Shown here piece by piece: positions 8,874 to 17,776 of a DNA stretch of 64,000 bases (position 1 is the stretch's first letter; each line of letters begins with the position of its first letter). Below the pieces are notes generated by a model that ran no database searches, had not been told where the DNA came from, and saw only the letters and a list, made by a program, of their open reading frames with translations. The DNA lies in assembly GCA_023415305.1 (NCBI GenBank), contig JAEZKZ010000052.1, positions 1 to 64,000 of the forward strand. The letters are read 5' to 3'. This DNA is from Bacillota bacterium. Lineage in GTDB: Bacteria > Bacillota > Clostridia > Acetivibrionales > DSM-1351. The translations under genes were made by a program, and so were the position numbers.

Positions 8874-9767
8874 TTACTTGCCCCCGCCTATATGTAGACC
8901 TGAAACTATTGACCGCTGTAAAATAAGGAATACAATCATAATCGGAAGGGCAACAATTAGTGATCCTGCACAGAACAGAGGCCAGTTCATACTATAATCT
9001 CCTGCATTCTGTATTGACCAAAGAAAGACAGGAAGAGTAAACATTTTTTTATCTGTGGTAAAGGACATGGCCATTATGTATTCATTCCAGGTATTCATAA
9101 ATGCAAACAGTGTCGTAACTGCTATAGCCGGTTTTGAAAGGGGAAACAGAATTTTAGTAAGAATCTGAAGGCTGCTGGCTCCATCAATAAAAGCCGCCTC
9201 TTCAATTTCATAGGGTAGTGTGTCAAAATAACCCTTTAGATTCCAAATAACAAATATCAGCTGCCCGCCGCAATTAACCAGTACAAGCCCAAGTAAACTA
9301 TTCATCAGGTTAAACGCAGATAACAGTTTGAACAAAGCAACTATACTCAGAATACTCGGGAAAGCATTTAGTAGCAGAAACATGGTCAAGGTACCTTTTC
9401 TTCCGTAAAATCTGAACCTGGAGTATGCATATGCCGCTACCATTCCCAGCATCAGACTTATACAAGTTGTTGATATGGCAACAACACTGCTATTCCTCAA
9501 GCATCTCAGAAATGAATTTGAGGTTGAAAAAAACAGTTTTTGATAATTTTCAAAGGTAATTTTTTTAGGAATAATACCTACTATGGTTGAGGATAGAGTT
9601 CCGGTAGTATCTATAGAAGTTGTAATTATCCAAAGTAGGGGAAGCAGTGACATAATTATGGCTATAATCAATATAATATATGCAAATGTCAGTTTTATTA
9701 ACTTTCTTGAGTGATTTATCGATTTAGGTCGACCTGTTTTAAGATCTATTTTTTGCATTGTGGACAT
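8874..9767 (-). CDS. Carbohydrate ABC transporter permease, MalG type
   Basis: A 297-residue inner-membrane protein with six predicted membrane helices. The ABC permease EAA loop is EEAAFIDGASSLQILTKILF (about 192-211), which contacts the ATPase. It pairs with the MalF-type permease encoded just upstream to import a maltodextrin-like sugar. No ATPase gene is in the operon, so a shared MsmX/MsmK-type ATPase encoded elsewhere is expected. AGGAGGTTAAA precedes the ATG, and a stem-forming repeat lies immediately upstream of that ribosome site (separate entry). Confidence 0.9.
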   Translation of the reverse strand: MSTMQKIDLKTGRPKSINHSRKLIKLTFAYIILIIAIIMSLLPLLWIITTSIDTTGTLSSTIVGIIPKKITFENYQKLFFSTSNSFLRCLRNSSVVAISTTCISLMLGMVAAYAYSRFRFYGRKGTLTMFLLLNAFPSILSIVALFKLLSAFNLMNSLLGLVLVNCGGQLIFVIWNLKGYFDTLPYEIEEAAFIDGASSLQILTKILFPLSKPAIAVTTLFAFMNTWNEYIMAMSFTTDKKMFTLPVFLWSIQNAGDYSMNWPLFCAGSLIVALPIMIVFLILQRSIVSGLHIGGGK

Positions 9768-9770
9768 TTT

Positions 9771-9830
9771 AACCTCCTAAGCCACTTTGGTTGCTTTGAT
9801 GCTTTAGTGGCTTTGATACTTAAGTGGCTT
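9771..9830 (-). repeat. SD-abutting stem repeat upstream of the MalG-type gene (family 2, copy 1)
   Basis: On the minus strand AAGCCACTT and AAGTGGCTT form a 9-bp stem whose 3' arm is followed at once by AGGAGGTTAAA and the start codon. Inside the loop there are tandem units of the form ATCAAAGCNACYAAAG. The same arrangement occurs before the MocR-type and ABC ATPase genes (copies 2 and 3). Confidence 0.7.
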
Positions 9831-9871
9831 TGGGCCGCATAGCGACCATATAGCCTAGACTAAATAAAACA

Positions 9872-10756
9872 TTAATATATATCTTTGTCTGCCTTTGACA
9901 TTTTCATATTGATAAAAGTAAGTACCAGTAAGATCAGAAAGATTATAACTGAAAAAGTTGCACTAATAGAATGGTTTCTACTGTTAAAGGCATAGTTATA
10001 AGCGTAGGTCAAAGCTACATCTGTTTTACCTGCTAGTCCGCCGGTCATAAGGTAGATAATATCAAACTGCTTGAAAGTAACAAATGCAGTAAAAATCATG
10101 GCCGGCATTATTACAGGCTTTATCAGTGGAAATGTGATAAATCTGAATCTGGAAAGCCCTGAAGCTCCATCTATTTCTGCGGCTTCATACATGGTTTTGT
10201 CAATACTCTGAAGAGCACCTGAACAAACAAGCATGAGGAAGGGAGTAGCCAGCCATACATTTGTCACTATGCATGCCACCATTGCGAAAAATGGTTCTGT
10301 CAACCAGTATATTTTAGGAATACCGACAGAATGAAGAATTGCGTTAACTATGCCGAAATCATAGTTAAACATGCCCTTCCAGACTAATGCTGATATATAG
10401 CCCGGTATTGCCCATGGAATAATTAATAATGTCCTCATTATTCCTCTGCCCTTAAGTTCTTCGATGTTCAATAACATAGCCAAGCCAAGTCCGATTAACA
10501 ACTGAAGAGCTAAATTAATAACTGTCCAAACCACTGTCCGCAGTAGTACTACATAAAATTGCGCATCCAGACCTGTCAAAACCCTGATATAATTGTCAAT
10601 TCCGATAAAATCGAAGCTTTTCCAATGATAAATATTTAAATTAGTAAATGAGATATAAATACAATATAGAATGGGATATATTACTGCGCCGAATATCAAT
10701 ACTAACGCCGGTCCACTATATAAGTATGGAATATGTTTTTTTTGATTATCCCGCAT
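9872..10756 (-). CDS. Carbohydrate ABC transporter permease, MalF type
   Basis: A 294-residue protein with six membrane helices and the EAA loop YEAAEIDGASGLSRFRFITF. It forms the channel with the MalG-type protein. Compared with enterobacterial MalF it lacks the long periplasmic insert, as usual in Gram-positive species. The start MRDNQKK was chosen because GGAGGTTAAG lies directly before it; an ATG 12 bases upstream overlaps that ribosome site. A G/C-rich hairpin separates it from the binding-protein gene. Confidence 0.9.
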   Translation of the reverse strand: MRDNQKKHIPYLYSGPALVLIFGAVIYPILYCIYISFTNLNIYHWKSFDFIGIDNYIRVLTGLDAQFYVVLLRTVVWTVINLALQLLIGLGLAMLLNIEELKGRGIMRTLLIIPWAIPGYISALVWKGMFNYDFGIVNAILHSVGIPKIYWLTEPFFAMVACIVTNVWLATPFLMLVCSGALQSIDKTMYEAAEIDGASGLSRFRFITFPLIKPVIMPAMIFTAFVTFKQFDIIYLMTGGLAGKTDVALTYAYNYAFNSRNHSISATFSVIIFLILLVLTFINMKMSKADKDIY

Positions 10757-10790
10757 CTTAACCTCCATGTATAATTAAGATCAGTAGCGA

Positions 10791-10810
10791 TAGGGGGGAT
10801 GTTCCCCCCT
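10791..10810 (-). other. GGGGGG/CCCCCC hairpin between binding-protein and permease genes
   Basis: A six-pair G/C stem with a five- to six-base loop directly after the binding-protein stop codon. It has no U run, so partial termination or 3' protection of the binding-protein mRNA is more likely than full termination. In characterised malE-malF type operons such hairpins keep binding-protein levels above permease levels. Confidence 0.6.
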
Positions 10811-10822
10811 GCCATGCTATTA

Positions 10823-12106
10823 CTATTTCATATTCTGAATGGCTGCTACTGCTTCTGCCTGATGCTTTTTCAAAGTTTCTGCAGCATCCTTCTTCAGAAC
10901 AACTCCATCCTGGAGAGTCTGTCTCCAGGGTTCCCACAAAACACCCAATTCAGCCAGGTTTGGTGTAGCCACACCAACTTCCACCTGTTTCTTAAATGCC
11001 AGCATATCGGTATTAGAGCTGACCTGACTGTCTTCGTACGCCTTATTGTTAGCAACTATGTATCCACCGGAAAGTGCCAGAGCCTTGGCCACTTTTTCTG
11101 AAGCAAAATACTGCATTGCCAAAACAGCAGCATCCTTTTCCTTACAGCCTTTTGACAGTAGCATACCTTGCATGCTGAATAATGGAGCTGCCGGTTTATT
11201 ACTGCATGACATAATCGGAAGATTTGCTATACCATAATCAATCTTCTTTTCCTTTATTTTGGCTAGTTCCCAAGGACCGCTGATTATCATTGCAGCTTTT
11301 TCATCCAGGAACAATTTTGAAGACAACTGGTGGTCCAGATCCTTCGGGAAGTATTGGGACAAATCCTGAAGGAATTTCATTGCATTAAGATTTTCCGGGC
11401 TGTCAATAGTCGGCTCTCCCTTATCATTTAGAAAACTTCCACCTGCTCCGTAGAAAAACGCCGAGTTGAAATAGCTGTCAAAGGGAGGGAGCACCACAGC
11501 GTATTTTCCATCCTTTGCAAAGTCTGCTCCAAGTTTTAAAAGATCATCTGTAGTTTTTGGGGGTTCTTTTACCATAGCTTTGTTATAAATCAGTGCTACT
11601 GTATCAAAATGCGCGGGAAGGCCATACAGCTTATCTTTATAGATGAAACCCTTAACTGCTGTTTCAACTAAGTTTGATACAAGAGTTTTATCAACCTTAT
11701 CATCAATACTATCAATTCCATCCATAGTTACAAATTTGCCCACCTGATCATTGCCGGATATAAATAAATCCGGCCCATCTCCGCTTTGAATTGCCATATC
11801 AAACTTCTTAAAAATATCTTCCTGCTTCAAAAAGTTTACCTTGATGCCTGTTTCTTCTGTAAAACTTACAAAAGCATCCTCAATGGCTTTTTGTACTTCA
11901 GGCATATACTGATGCCATACATCTAGCGTAACATCCATTTTTTGCGGTTTACTATCTGTAGTTTGACTGTCAGTAGTTTTGCTGTCAGTTTGTGAAGCAA
12001 CACTTGACCCGGTTGACGCTGTGTCTCCATCCGATCCGGTGCATGCTGTAAAGCCAAACAACATAGCAGCAATCATGATAGAGGCAATAATTCTCTTTAA
12101 ATTCAT
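10823..12106 (-). CDS. Extracellular sugar-binding lipoprotein, MalE type
   Basis: A 427-residue solute-binding protein. The signal sequence ends in the lipobox LFGFTAC (Cys about residue 22), followed by a Ser/Thr/Asp-rich linker to about residue 53 and a two-lobe binding domain with the family segment KDAAVLAMQYFAS near the C-terminus. It would capture maltodextrin-like sugars outside the membrane and pass them to the two permeases. Its Shine-Dalgarno AAGGAGGAAGG is strong. A candidate LacI operator overlaps the upstream edge of this leader, and the gene follows lacI after 44 bases. Confidence 0.9.
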   Translation of the reverse strand: MNLKRIIASIMIAAMLFGFTACTGSDGDTASTGSSVASQTDSKTTDSQTTDSKPQKMDVTLDVWHQYMPEVQKAIEDAFVSFTEETGIKVNFLKQEDIFKKFDMAIQSGDGPDLFISGNDQVGKFVTMDGIDSIDDKVDKTLVSNLVETAVKGFIYKDKLYGLPAHFDTVALIYNKAMVKEPPKTTDDLLKLGADFAKDGKYAVVLPPFDSYFNSAFFYGAGGSFLNDKGEPTIDSPENLNAMKFLQDLSQYFPKDLDHQLSSKLFLDEKAAMIISGPWELAKIKEKKIDYGIANLPIMSCSNKPAAPLFSMQGMLLSKGCKEKDAAVLAMQYFASEKVAKALALSGGYIVANNKAYEDSQVSSNTDMLAFKKQVEVGVATPNLAELGVLWEPWRQTLQDGVVLKKDAAETLKKHQAEAVAAIQNMK

Positions 12107-12117
12107 TTTCCTTCCTC

Positions 12118-12131
12118 CTTAACCGTTTAAG
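12118..12131. promoter_or_regulatory. Candidate LacI-family operator before the binding-protein gene
   Basis: The 14-bp dyad CTTAACCGTTTAAG has the central CG typical of LacI/GalR operators. It matches the site in front of lacI (ACTTAATCGTTTAAGT) at the outer TTAA arms and the centre. It lies directly upstream of the Shine-Dalgarno of the MalE-type gene. Confidence 0.6.
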
Positions 12132-12145
12132 TATTTATAGTTTAA

Positions 12146-12160
12146 GGCCGTCATTCGGCC
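12146..12160 (-). other. GGCCG/CGGCC hairpin over the lacI stop codon
   Basis: A perfect 5-bp G/C stem with a 5-base loop spans the lacI stop codon. No U run follows on either strand, so it is not a terminator. It may limit read-through or stabilise the lacI message. Confidence 0.4.
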
Positions 12161-13068
12161 TCAAGCACAATAAATTTGTCTTTATAGAACACTCCATTGA
12201 CATAATCCAACATGGTGTTTACTGCTGTATCGCCTTTTAAGGTATTATTAAAGCTCAATACCTTGACATCTTTAGGAAGTATGCCCGAACATCCGCATAT
12301 GCCAATTACAACCAGCCTGTTGCTGCTGATATAGTTTGAAACCATGCAACCAATAAATTCATTAATTACAATACAATTTTCAATATGTCGGTTACGCTGT
12401 AGAAATTCCTCCAGGCCTTGAACTGATTCCATAAAGTATATTTGGTTCTGCTGCGCAGGCTCCATAGTCTGTTTAATGCGTTCTTTAATTTCGTCGTTAA
12501 AATAATTGTGTGCTATAAGAAGTGTGTCGCTTCCGGTAAAAAGACTTTTAGCTCTGTTTATTGCACCTTCAATTCCCGGAACAACTTTCTGAAACAGGCA
12601 GTCATCAATGTAGCTGTCAACCAAAACAATAGGGACTTTAAAGTTTTTGGCTATTGTATAAAATAGCTCTTTTCTAAAATCGATTAATAAAACACCGTCC
12701 AGTTTTCGTTGTAGTATAACATCCATGTTTGGCTTATGTATATTTATGAATGAAATGAGGACATGGTATCCTTCATTAGCCATCTTTTTCTCAATAACAT
12801 TTATCAGTTCACTATAACAATTTATCTTCCATTCACATCTATTTTCCCAATCATCAGCGACAAGGATACCAATCATTCCTGATTTGCCTTTTGTTAAGGA
12901 TCTTGCTACCAGATTAGGTACATAACCTAATTCTTCAGCAATTTTAAAAATATTCTGCTTGGTTGTTTCTGCGATAGTTTCCTTCTCATTATTATTTAGT
13001 ACATAGGATACTGTAGCTACTGATACTCCGGCTTTAGCGGCTATATCTCTTAGTGTTGGCTTCTTCAA
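12151..13068 (-). CDS. LacI-family transcriptional regulator of the maltodextrin operon
   Basis: The N-terminal helix-turn-helix (TLRDIAAKAGVSVATVSYVLN, about residues 4-24) and hinge region are typical of LacI/GalR. A periplasmic-binding-like effector domain follows, and the total length of 305 residues is slightly short for the family (about 330), mostly in the C-terminal half. The start is a TTG: GAGAGGAG lies 6-7 bases before it and no ATG is nearer. It heads the operon on the same strand as the transporter genes. Two matching dyads, one over its own transcription start region and one before the binding-protein gene, suggest autorepression and operon repression relieved by an oligosaccharide. 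Confidence 0.87.
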   Translation of the reverse strand: MKKPTLRDIAAKAGVSVATVSYVLNNNEKETIAETTKQNIFKIAEELGYVPNLVARSLTKGKSGMIGILVADDWENRCEWKINCYSELINVIEKKMANEGYHVLISFINIHKPNMDVILQRKLDGVLLIDFRKELFYTIAKNFKVPIVLVDSYIDDCLFQKVVPGIEGAINRAKSLFTGSDTLLIAHNYFNDEIKERIKQTMEPAQQNQIYFMESVQGLEEFLQRNRHIENCIVINEFIGCMVSNYISSNRLVVIGICGCSGILPKDVKVLSFNNTLKGDTAVNTMLDYVNGVFYKDKFIVLEAE

Positions 13069-13087
13069 TTAATGCTCCTCTCTTATC

Positions 13088-13103
13088 ACTTAATCGTTTA
13101 AGT
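13088..13103. promoter_or_regulatory. Candidate LacI-family operator before lacI
   Basis: The near-perfect 16-bp dyad ACTTAATCGTTTAAGT has a central CG, as in LacI/GalR operators. It begins 8 bases downstream of the predicted lacI -10 box and so would cover the transcription start. Confidence 0.7.
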
Positions 13104-13110
13104 TAATTTA

Positions 13111-13139
13111 ATAATATCATTCTTTTAATTTTGTGTCTA
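13111..13139 (-). promoter_or_regulatory. Predicted sigma-A promoter of the lacI-maltodextrin operon
   Basis: On the minus strand, TAGACA and TATTAT are separated by 17 bases. The operator dyad follows directly, which supports the pairing of promoter and repressor site. Confidence 0.6.
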
Positions 13140-13251
13140 TACCCTTTTATAAATTTGAAGACTCCTGACATACTTCTTCTGCAAATAAAATAAGACAAAT
13201 AATCTGAAAAAATTATTCTTGAATAAAGTATTCTTAATAAATATTCTTTAT

Positions 13252-14208
13252 TTAACTAGAGACTCTTTGACGCTTAACATTTGAGATACTGCTATGGCTC
13301 TGACTGCTGCCTATCAGCACTATTCCTGCTACAACACAGCCTCCTCCTGCAAATTGTTGCAGGCTTGGAATTTCCCCTAGGAGTAAAGCAGATAAAAGCA
13401 TGGAGGTTAGAGGCATCATTCCGGAAAATGCTGCAGCAAGAACTGCTCCGCAGCGATTTATACCTTCATACCAGAAAATGAATGCAAGTGCTGTTACAAA
13501 TATTCCATACCATAATAAAGCAAACCATTCCTTTAACCCCAGCTCCATCAGGTTTTTTACCGGCTGTTCACTTATTGAGGGAATTAGGCATAGCAACAGA
13601 GCTATAACAGTAACAATGAGGGTTTGAATCTGCGGTGGCAGGTTATGGCTCTTGCCGGGGGTATATCTTACTGCAAACAACCTGGATAACATGTTAAACA
13701 ATGACTCGCACGCAGCGGCGCCAATTACCAGCAGGTTACCCCAAAAGTGTTGTCCTGTAAAAGCACTGTTGCCTGAAATTATCCCTTGCACCAGCAGTAT
13801 TCCTGCAACAGTGCTTACTATACCTGAGAGCTTTACAAGGTTCAGGCTTTCCTTCAAAAATATCAATGCAAGCAGAGCTGTAATGGCCGGGGTAGCTCCG
13901 GTTAGAATTCCTGCCTCGCCGCTGCTTGTATGCTTCAGGCCATTTAGAAGACACATGCGGAAGAGGAAGATTCCAAAAAGAGCCTGGAGAAACATAAGCA
14001 GATAATCTTTTGCTGTTATTGTCCTGACAACCTGAAACAATTTTTTTCCGCATACAGGAAGAAGTATGAATAGTGAGAAAAACAGGCTGACGGCTGCTAT
14101 TGTGAAGGTCCCCAGCTTGCCTGATACTATGCGGGCAGATACCACACTTGTTCCGGCAAGTGTAAAAGCAAAAAATAAACTAACAGGTCCGATAAATCTA
14201 TTTAACAT
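13252..14208 (-). CDS. EamA (DMT) family transporter
   Basis: A 318-residue protein with about ten hydrophobic segments arranged as two EamA repeats (about residues 1-145 and 160-300), as in drug/metabolite exporters. TSSGEAGILTGATPAITALLA is the family's typical fourth-helix region. It is divergently transcribed from a MocR-type regulator, a frequent pairing for EamA exporters in Firmicutes, so that regulator probably controls it. The substrate is unknown. A GGAGA ribosome site lies before the ATG. Confidence 0.87.
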   Translation of the reverse strand: MLNRFIGPVSLFFAFTLAGTSVVSARIVSGKLGTFTIAAVSLFFSLFILLPVCGKKLFQVVRTITAKDYLLMFLQALFGIFLFRMCLLNGLKHTSSGEAGILTGATPAITALLALIFLKESLNLVKLSGIVSTVAGILLVQGIISGNSAFTGQHFWGNLLVIGAAACESLFNMLSRLFAVRYTPGKSHNLPPQIQTLIVTVIALLLCLIPSISEQPVKNLMELGLKEWFALLWYGIFVTALAFIFWYEGINRCGAVLAAAFSGMMPLTSMLLSALLLGEIPSLQQFAGGGCVVAGIVLIGSSQSHSSISNVKRQRVSS

Positions 14209-14280
14209 ACCAAGTCTCCAAACTTCTATTAATTAGCTTCCAATGATATAATTCTATTTAGAAAGCTGGCATGGTAAAAG

Positions 14281-14317
14281 TACCAGTGTGGCATAATTTA
14301 TACCAGTCCAGTTGTGG
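14281..14317. promoter_or_regulatory. Candidate MocR/PdxR operator (direct repeats)
   Basis: TACCAGT occurs twice, 20 bp apart, and overlaps a second pair CCAGTGTGG / CCAGTTGTGG. Two direct repeats about two helical turns apart are the usual binding site of MocR regulators. The site lies between the divergent EamA and MocR-type genes. Confidence 0.5.
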
Positions 14318-14359
14318 ATTGGATAAAGTGTCAAAGCTAGTATGAAAGTCTGTATCCAA

Positions 14360-14441
14360 GCCATTAAAGTGTTAAAAAGCCACTAAAGTGACAAAGTCCT
14401 TAAGTATCAAAGCCGCTTAATGGCATGGGAGGTTTAATATG
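14360..14441 (+). repeat. SD-abutting stem repeat upstream of the MocR-type gene (family 2, copy 2)
   Basis: GCCATTAA and TTAATGGC form a perfect 8-bp stem. Three bases later GGGAGGTTTAAT leads to the start codon. The loop holds AAGCCACTAAAGTG and TTAAGTATCAAAGCC, sequences also found in copy 1 upstream of the MalG-type gene. Confidence 0.65.
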
Positions 14442-15863
14442 TGGGGAATCGAGATTGATCGTGAGAGTGAACTGCCGCTTTGGCGCCAGATATACAAGCA
14501 ATTAATAAACAGAATATTAAGGGGGGAAATCAGGTCAAATGAAGTTATGCCTTCGACCCGTGAATTGGCAAAAAAGCTGAATGTATCACGAAATACAGTA
14601 TGTCAGGCATACGATATGCTAATAACCGAAGGCTATATCAAGAGTCAGCAGGGAGCACTTACGCGGGTTTCAGAGGGGCTACAGATCGAGGTAACTGCCG
14701 AAGTAAGGGAATATCGAAGTTCTGCGCCCGCCCGGGTTTACGCTGCCGATTTCAGAACCGGCCGTCCTGACCTGAGACTGTTACCAAGATATCTGTGGCA
14801 GCAGCTGCTCAATAAGGCAGCAGGGACAATGCCGCTGGAACGTCTAGGTTACACCGGCCCACAGGGTGATCCTGCGCTGCTGCGGGAAATATCGGCCTGG
14901 TTGTACAGAAGTCGCGGAATCAATGTTGATCCTGACGACATTTTTATAACTTCGGGCGCTACTCACGCACTGCATATGATAGCTGAACTTCTAAGCGTCA
15001 GGGGGCAGCAGATCATTATTGAAGACCCCTGCCATATGGGAATGCATCAGACCTTTATTCAGAAAGGTATCTCAGTGATTCCGGTTCCGGTAGACCAACA
15101 AGGTCTTCAAGTTGAATACCTGTCAAATAACACCGATGCTTGTGCGATATACGTTACACCCTCGCACCAGTTCCCTCTGGGAGGGATTCTGCCGGCCGGA
15201 AGACGTACAAAGCTGATGAAATTTGCATGGGAGAAGGATATGTACATAATTGAAGATGATTATGACAGTGAATTCCGATACGGCGGAGAACCGGTTTCTC
15301 CCTTGTTCAGTATGGATCCACAGCGGGTAATATATGTAGGTACCTTCAGTAAAACACTTTTTCCGTCACTTAGAATAGGATATGTTATTCTTCCTCGCAA
15401 ATTTCATTCACAATGGAGAAAAATCCGAACTCATACCGATGTTCAAAACCCATCCTTAGAGCAGGCAGCACTGGCAGAACTTATGGCCTCTAGGAAATTT
15501 GACAAACACGTTAAAAGCATGAGAAGGGTTTATTCTCTCAGAAGAGAACTAATGAGAAATGCACTTCTGGAAAAATTCAAGGATAACCTTACAATTATTG
15601 GGGATGAGGCCGGACTTCACATGACAATACAATTTGCTTCAACATTACCGCTAACGAGTAGCAGCGATAGCTTCAGGAGAATAAGCATGGAGAAGGGTGT
15701 TAAAATTATACCGGTAGAGTATCACTGTATAAAAAAGGGTATTCATACAAACAAACTCCTTTTAGGCTATGGTCATTTGAATGAAAAGGAGATATTAAAA
15801 GGAATAGACACATTTGAAAGTATTTTAACTGACTACCTTTTACTGACGAATAGTATATTGTGA
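14439..15863 (+). CDS. MocR/PdxR-family regulator (GntR helix-turn-helix fused to aminotransferase domain)
   Basis: A 474-residue fusion protein. The N-terminal winged helix is of GntR type (STRELAKKLNVSRNTVCQAY, about 39-58). From about residue 105 onward a fold-type I aminotransferase domain follows, with the PLP-binding lysine at about 305 in GTFSKTLFPSLRIGY and the cofactor aspartate in EDDYDSEF (about 272-279). MocR proteins bind PLP or a PLP adduct and act on divergent promoters, here probably that of the EamA exporter. It could instead control PLP synthesis, as PdxR does, but no pdxST genes are nearby. GGGAGGTTTAAT precedes the ATG. Confidence 0.9.
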   Translation: MWGIEIDRESELPLWRQIYKQLINRILRGEIRSNEVMPSTRELAKKLNVSRNTVCQAYDMLITEGYIKSQQGALTRVSEGLQIEVTAEVREYRSSAPARVYAADFRTGRPDLRLLPRYLWQQLLNKAAGTMPLERLGYTGPQGDPALLREISAWLYRSRGINVDPDDIFITSGATHALHMIAELLSVRGQQIIIEDPCHMGMHQTFIQKGISVIPVPVDQQGLQVEYLSNNTDACAIYVTPSHQFPLGGILPAGRRTKLMKFAWEKDMYIIEDDYDSEFRYGGEPVSPLFSMDPQRVIYVGTFSKTLFPSLRIGYVILPRKFHSQWRKIRTHTDVQNPSLEQAALAELMASRKFDKHVKSMRRVYSLRRELMRNALLEKFKDNLTIIGDEAGLHMTIQFASTLPLTSSSDSFRRISMEKGVKIIPVEYHCIKKGIHTNKLLLGYGHLNEKEILKGIDTFESILTDYLLLTNSIL

Positions 15864-15883
15864 GGGATAAAACAGCACGGATC

Positions 15884-17398
15884 CTATAAGTAAATGTCTG
15901 AAAACTCAATTTTTATTTTTTCAATTCTGTCCTGCTCCCTTACAGAGGCTACTTCTGTAACTGCGCCATCTATTGTATAGACCGGAAGTTCCACAACAAA
16001 TTCGCTGCCCTCGCCCAGTTTGCTGTTAACATATATATTACCTTTATGAATATCAATGATGGATTTTGCAATGGAGAGCCCGATACCACTGCCTTCCGAC
16101 CGCTTGGTAAAGGATCTGTCAACCTGAACAAGCCTGTCAAAAATAGCTGATTGAAGCTCAGGCGGAATACCTATCCCGGTATCCTTAACCGAAATTGTCA
16201 CATTTTCTTTATGGTCGTATATGTTAACTGTTATAAACCCGCCGGTGGGAGTGAATTTCATAGCATTGGACAAAAGGTTTAAAATTACTCTCTCAATTTT
16301 ATCCTGATCGAGAGCAATCACTTTTTCTTCTATTTCAGTATCAAATATCAGGGATAAATTTTTATTTTTTACATAATCGGCTACAGATAAAACAATATCT
16401 TCGGTAACCTTTACAATATCCTTGTTTTCCAGGTTGAGATTCATGCTCCCGCAATCAATGGTGTTTATGTCGATGATGTTTGAAACAAGGCGTATTAACC
16501 TGTAACAGTTCTGCTTTATGGAAAACATATATTTTTTTATACTGGAGGCGGGAATTTGACTTTGATCATCCTTCAGTTTGTACTCCAGAAGCTGTTCTGC
16601 CGACAATATAACGTTTATTGGGGTTTTAAACTCATGAGATATATTGGAAAATAGCGATACTCTGAGCTTTTCAAGCTCGAGACTGGAATTCATTTTAATA
16701 AGCTCATCGGTTTGGGATTGAACCTTACTTATAAGTTCATTATTAAGCAAATCTATTTCCTTATTTTTATTCTTAATAATTTGTTCGTTTACAACATACT
16801 TTCTGAAAGTAGTATAGCTGACAATCGAAACCAATAAACAAATAAAGGTAATTAATAAGGAATTTATTATATGGACGTAGGGTATTGAAGTCGAAACATT
16901 TGTAATCAGTATGGCTGCTGCGAAGGTTATAAAAGAGCCAGGAAGCATAATGATACTCTGCAGAGGAGTAAAAATGTACAGTGCCGATAAACAGAACAAG
17001 GCAATCATATAAGCAGATATCTGACCGTACAAGGCATGAGTATTAATGCTTAACAATTCTGCCCAGGCAATAATAGTAAAAATAAAAGATAAATTAATAT
17101 AACAGTATATATTATTCACAAACTTAATGCTATAAAGAATAAGGTAAATAAAAAGAATAGGCATGAGTCCTAGGTGCAAGAGGAATACATTCCTTGATGC
17201 AGGAAAAAAAGACCATGTTCTATTAAAGTGCAAAAAGTCGGAAAGTACAAGTATACTATTTACAAGTAGTAGAATAGATATTACTTTTTTAATCCTGATA
17301 ATATTTCTTTTTAGAATTTGCTCATGTATTTCCATGGAGTACTTAATGAACAAATCCTTAAATACAAGTACATCATTTTCTTGTTTATATATACTCAT
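15884..17398 (-). CDS. Orphan membrane sensor histidine kinase
   Basis: A 504-residue kinase with about six membrane segments between residues 36 and 195, a coiled-coil linker (about 205-245), a HisKA domain with phospho-acceptor His255 in SNISHEFKTP, and an HATPase domain with DTGIGIP and GSGIGLSIAKSI. No response regulator gene lies beside it; the gene upstream on the same strand codes for a zinc-ribbon protein and the adjacent MocR gene is convergent. It could signal to a distant regulator. Its ribosome site is AAAGGAGAC. Its C-terminal tail after the ATPase domain (about 25 residues) is charged. Confidence 0.88.
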   Translation of the reverse strand: MSIYKQENDVLVFKDLFIKYSMEIHEQILKRNIIRIKKVISILLLVNSILVLSDFLHFNRTWSFFPASRNVFLLHLGLMPILFIYLILYSIKFVNNIYCYINLSFIFTIIAWAELLSINTHALYGQISAYMIALFCLSALYIFTPLQSIIMLPGSFITFAAAILITNVSTSIPYVHIINSLLITFICLLVSIVSYTTFRKYVVNEQIIKNKNKEIDLLNNELISKVQSQTDELIKMNSSLELEKLRVSLFSNISHEFKTPINVILSAEQLLEYKLKDDQSQIPASSIKKYMFSIKQNCYRLIRLVSNIIDINTIDCGSMNLNLENKDIVKVTEDIVLSVADYVKNKNLSLIFDTEIEEKVIALDQDKIERVILNLLSNAMKFTPTGGFITVNIYDHKENVTISVKDTGIGIPPELQSAIFDRLVQVDRSFTKRSEGSGIGLSIAKSIIDIHKGNIYVNSKLGEGSEFVVELPVYTIDGAVTEVASVREQDRIEKIKIEFSDIYL

Positions 17399-17479
17399 AG
17401 TAGTGTCTCCTTTATAAAAAATTTGAACACTACTTAAGAGTTCTACATATTAATACAAATTCCTCTACAAATTGTAAAT

Positions 17480-17776
17480 TTATCCATTAATATTATTAAT
17501 ATTTTTCACAGCCCGTTGAAGTTCCTGAGCCCCTATCTTATTATCCCACTCGCTGAGATAAAATGGGAATTGCTGGAGACATTCTTTGCATTCCATATAT
17601 TGGCGTGCATCCTTTTGCTCTCTTTTATCATACATAAAGGGAAGAAACTCTTCTGTGTTTTTTAAACCCGGTGCATTGGAATCAATATTATAGGAATATA
17701 CATATGTTGCTTCATACTTTATAAGAAAATTGTGATTCCCGCAGTTGGGGCATTGCAAAAGATTACTATCATCCAT
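17480..17776 (-). CDS. Small zinc-ribbon protein of unknown function
   Basis: A 98-residue protein whose two Cys pairs, CPNCG (about 9-13) and CKEC (about 63-66), can form one zinc ribbon. The rest is polar and without membrane segments. An AGAGGA ribosome site precedes the ATG. It lies upstream of the orphan kinase gene on the same strand, about 80 bases away, and may be co-transcribed with it. No family beyond the zinc-ribbon fold was recognised. Confidence 0.65.
   Translation of the reverse strand: MDDSNLLQCPNCGNHNFLIKYEATYVYSYNIDSNAPGLKNTEEFLPFMYDKREQKDARQYMECKECLQQFPFYLSEWDNKIGAQELQRAVKNINNING

Noticed and set aside
13652..14053. Plus- and minus-strand frames inside the EamA gene
   Set aside because: Shadows; the membrane-protein frame on the minus strand is clearly the real one.
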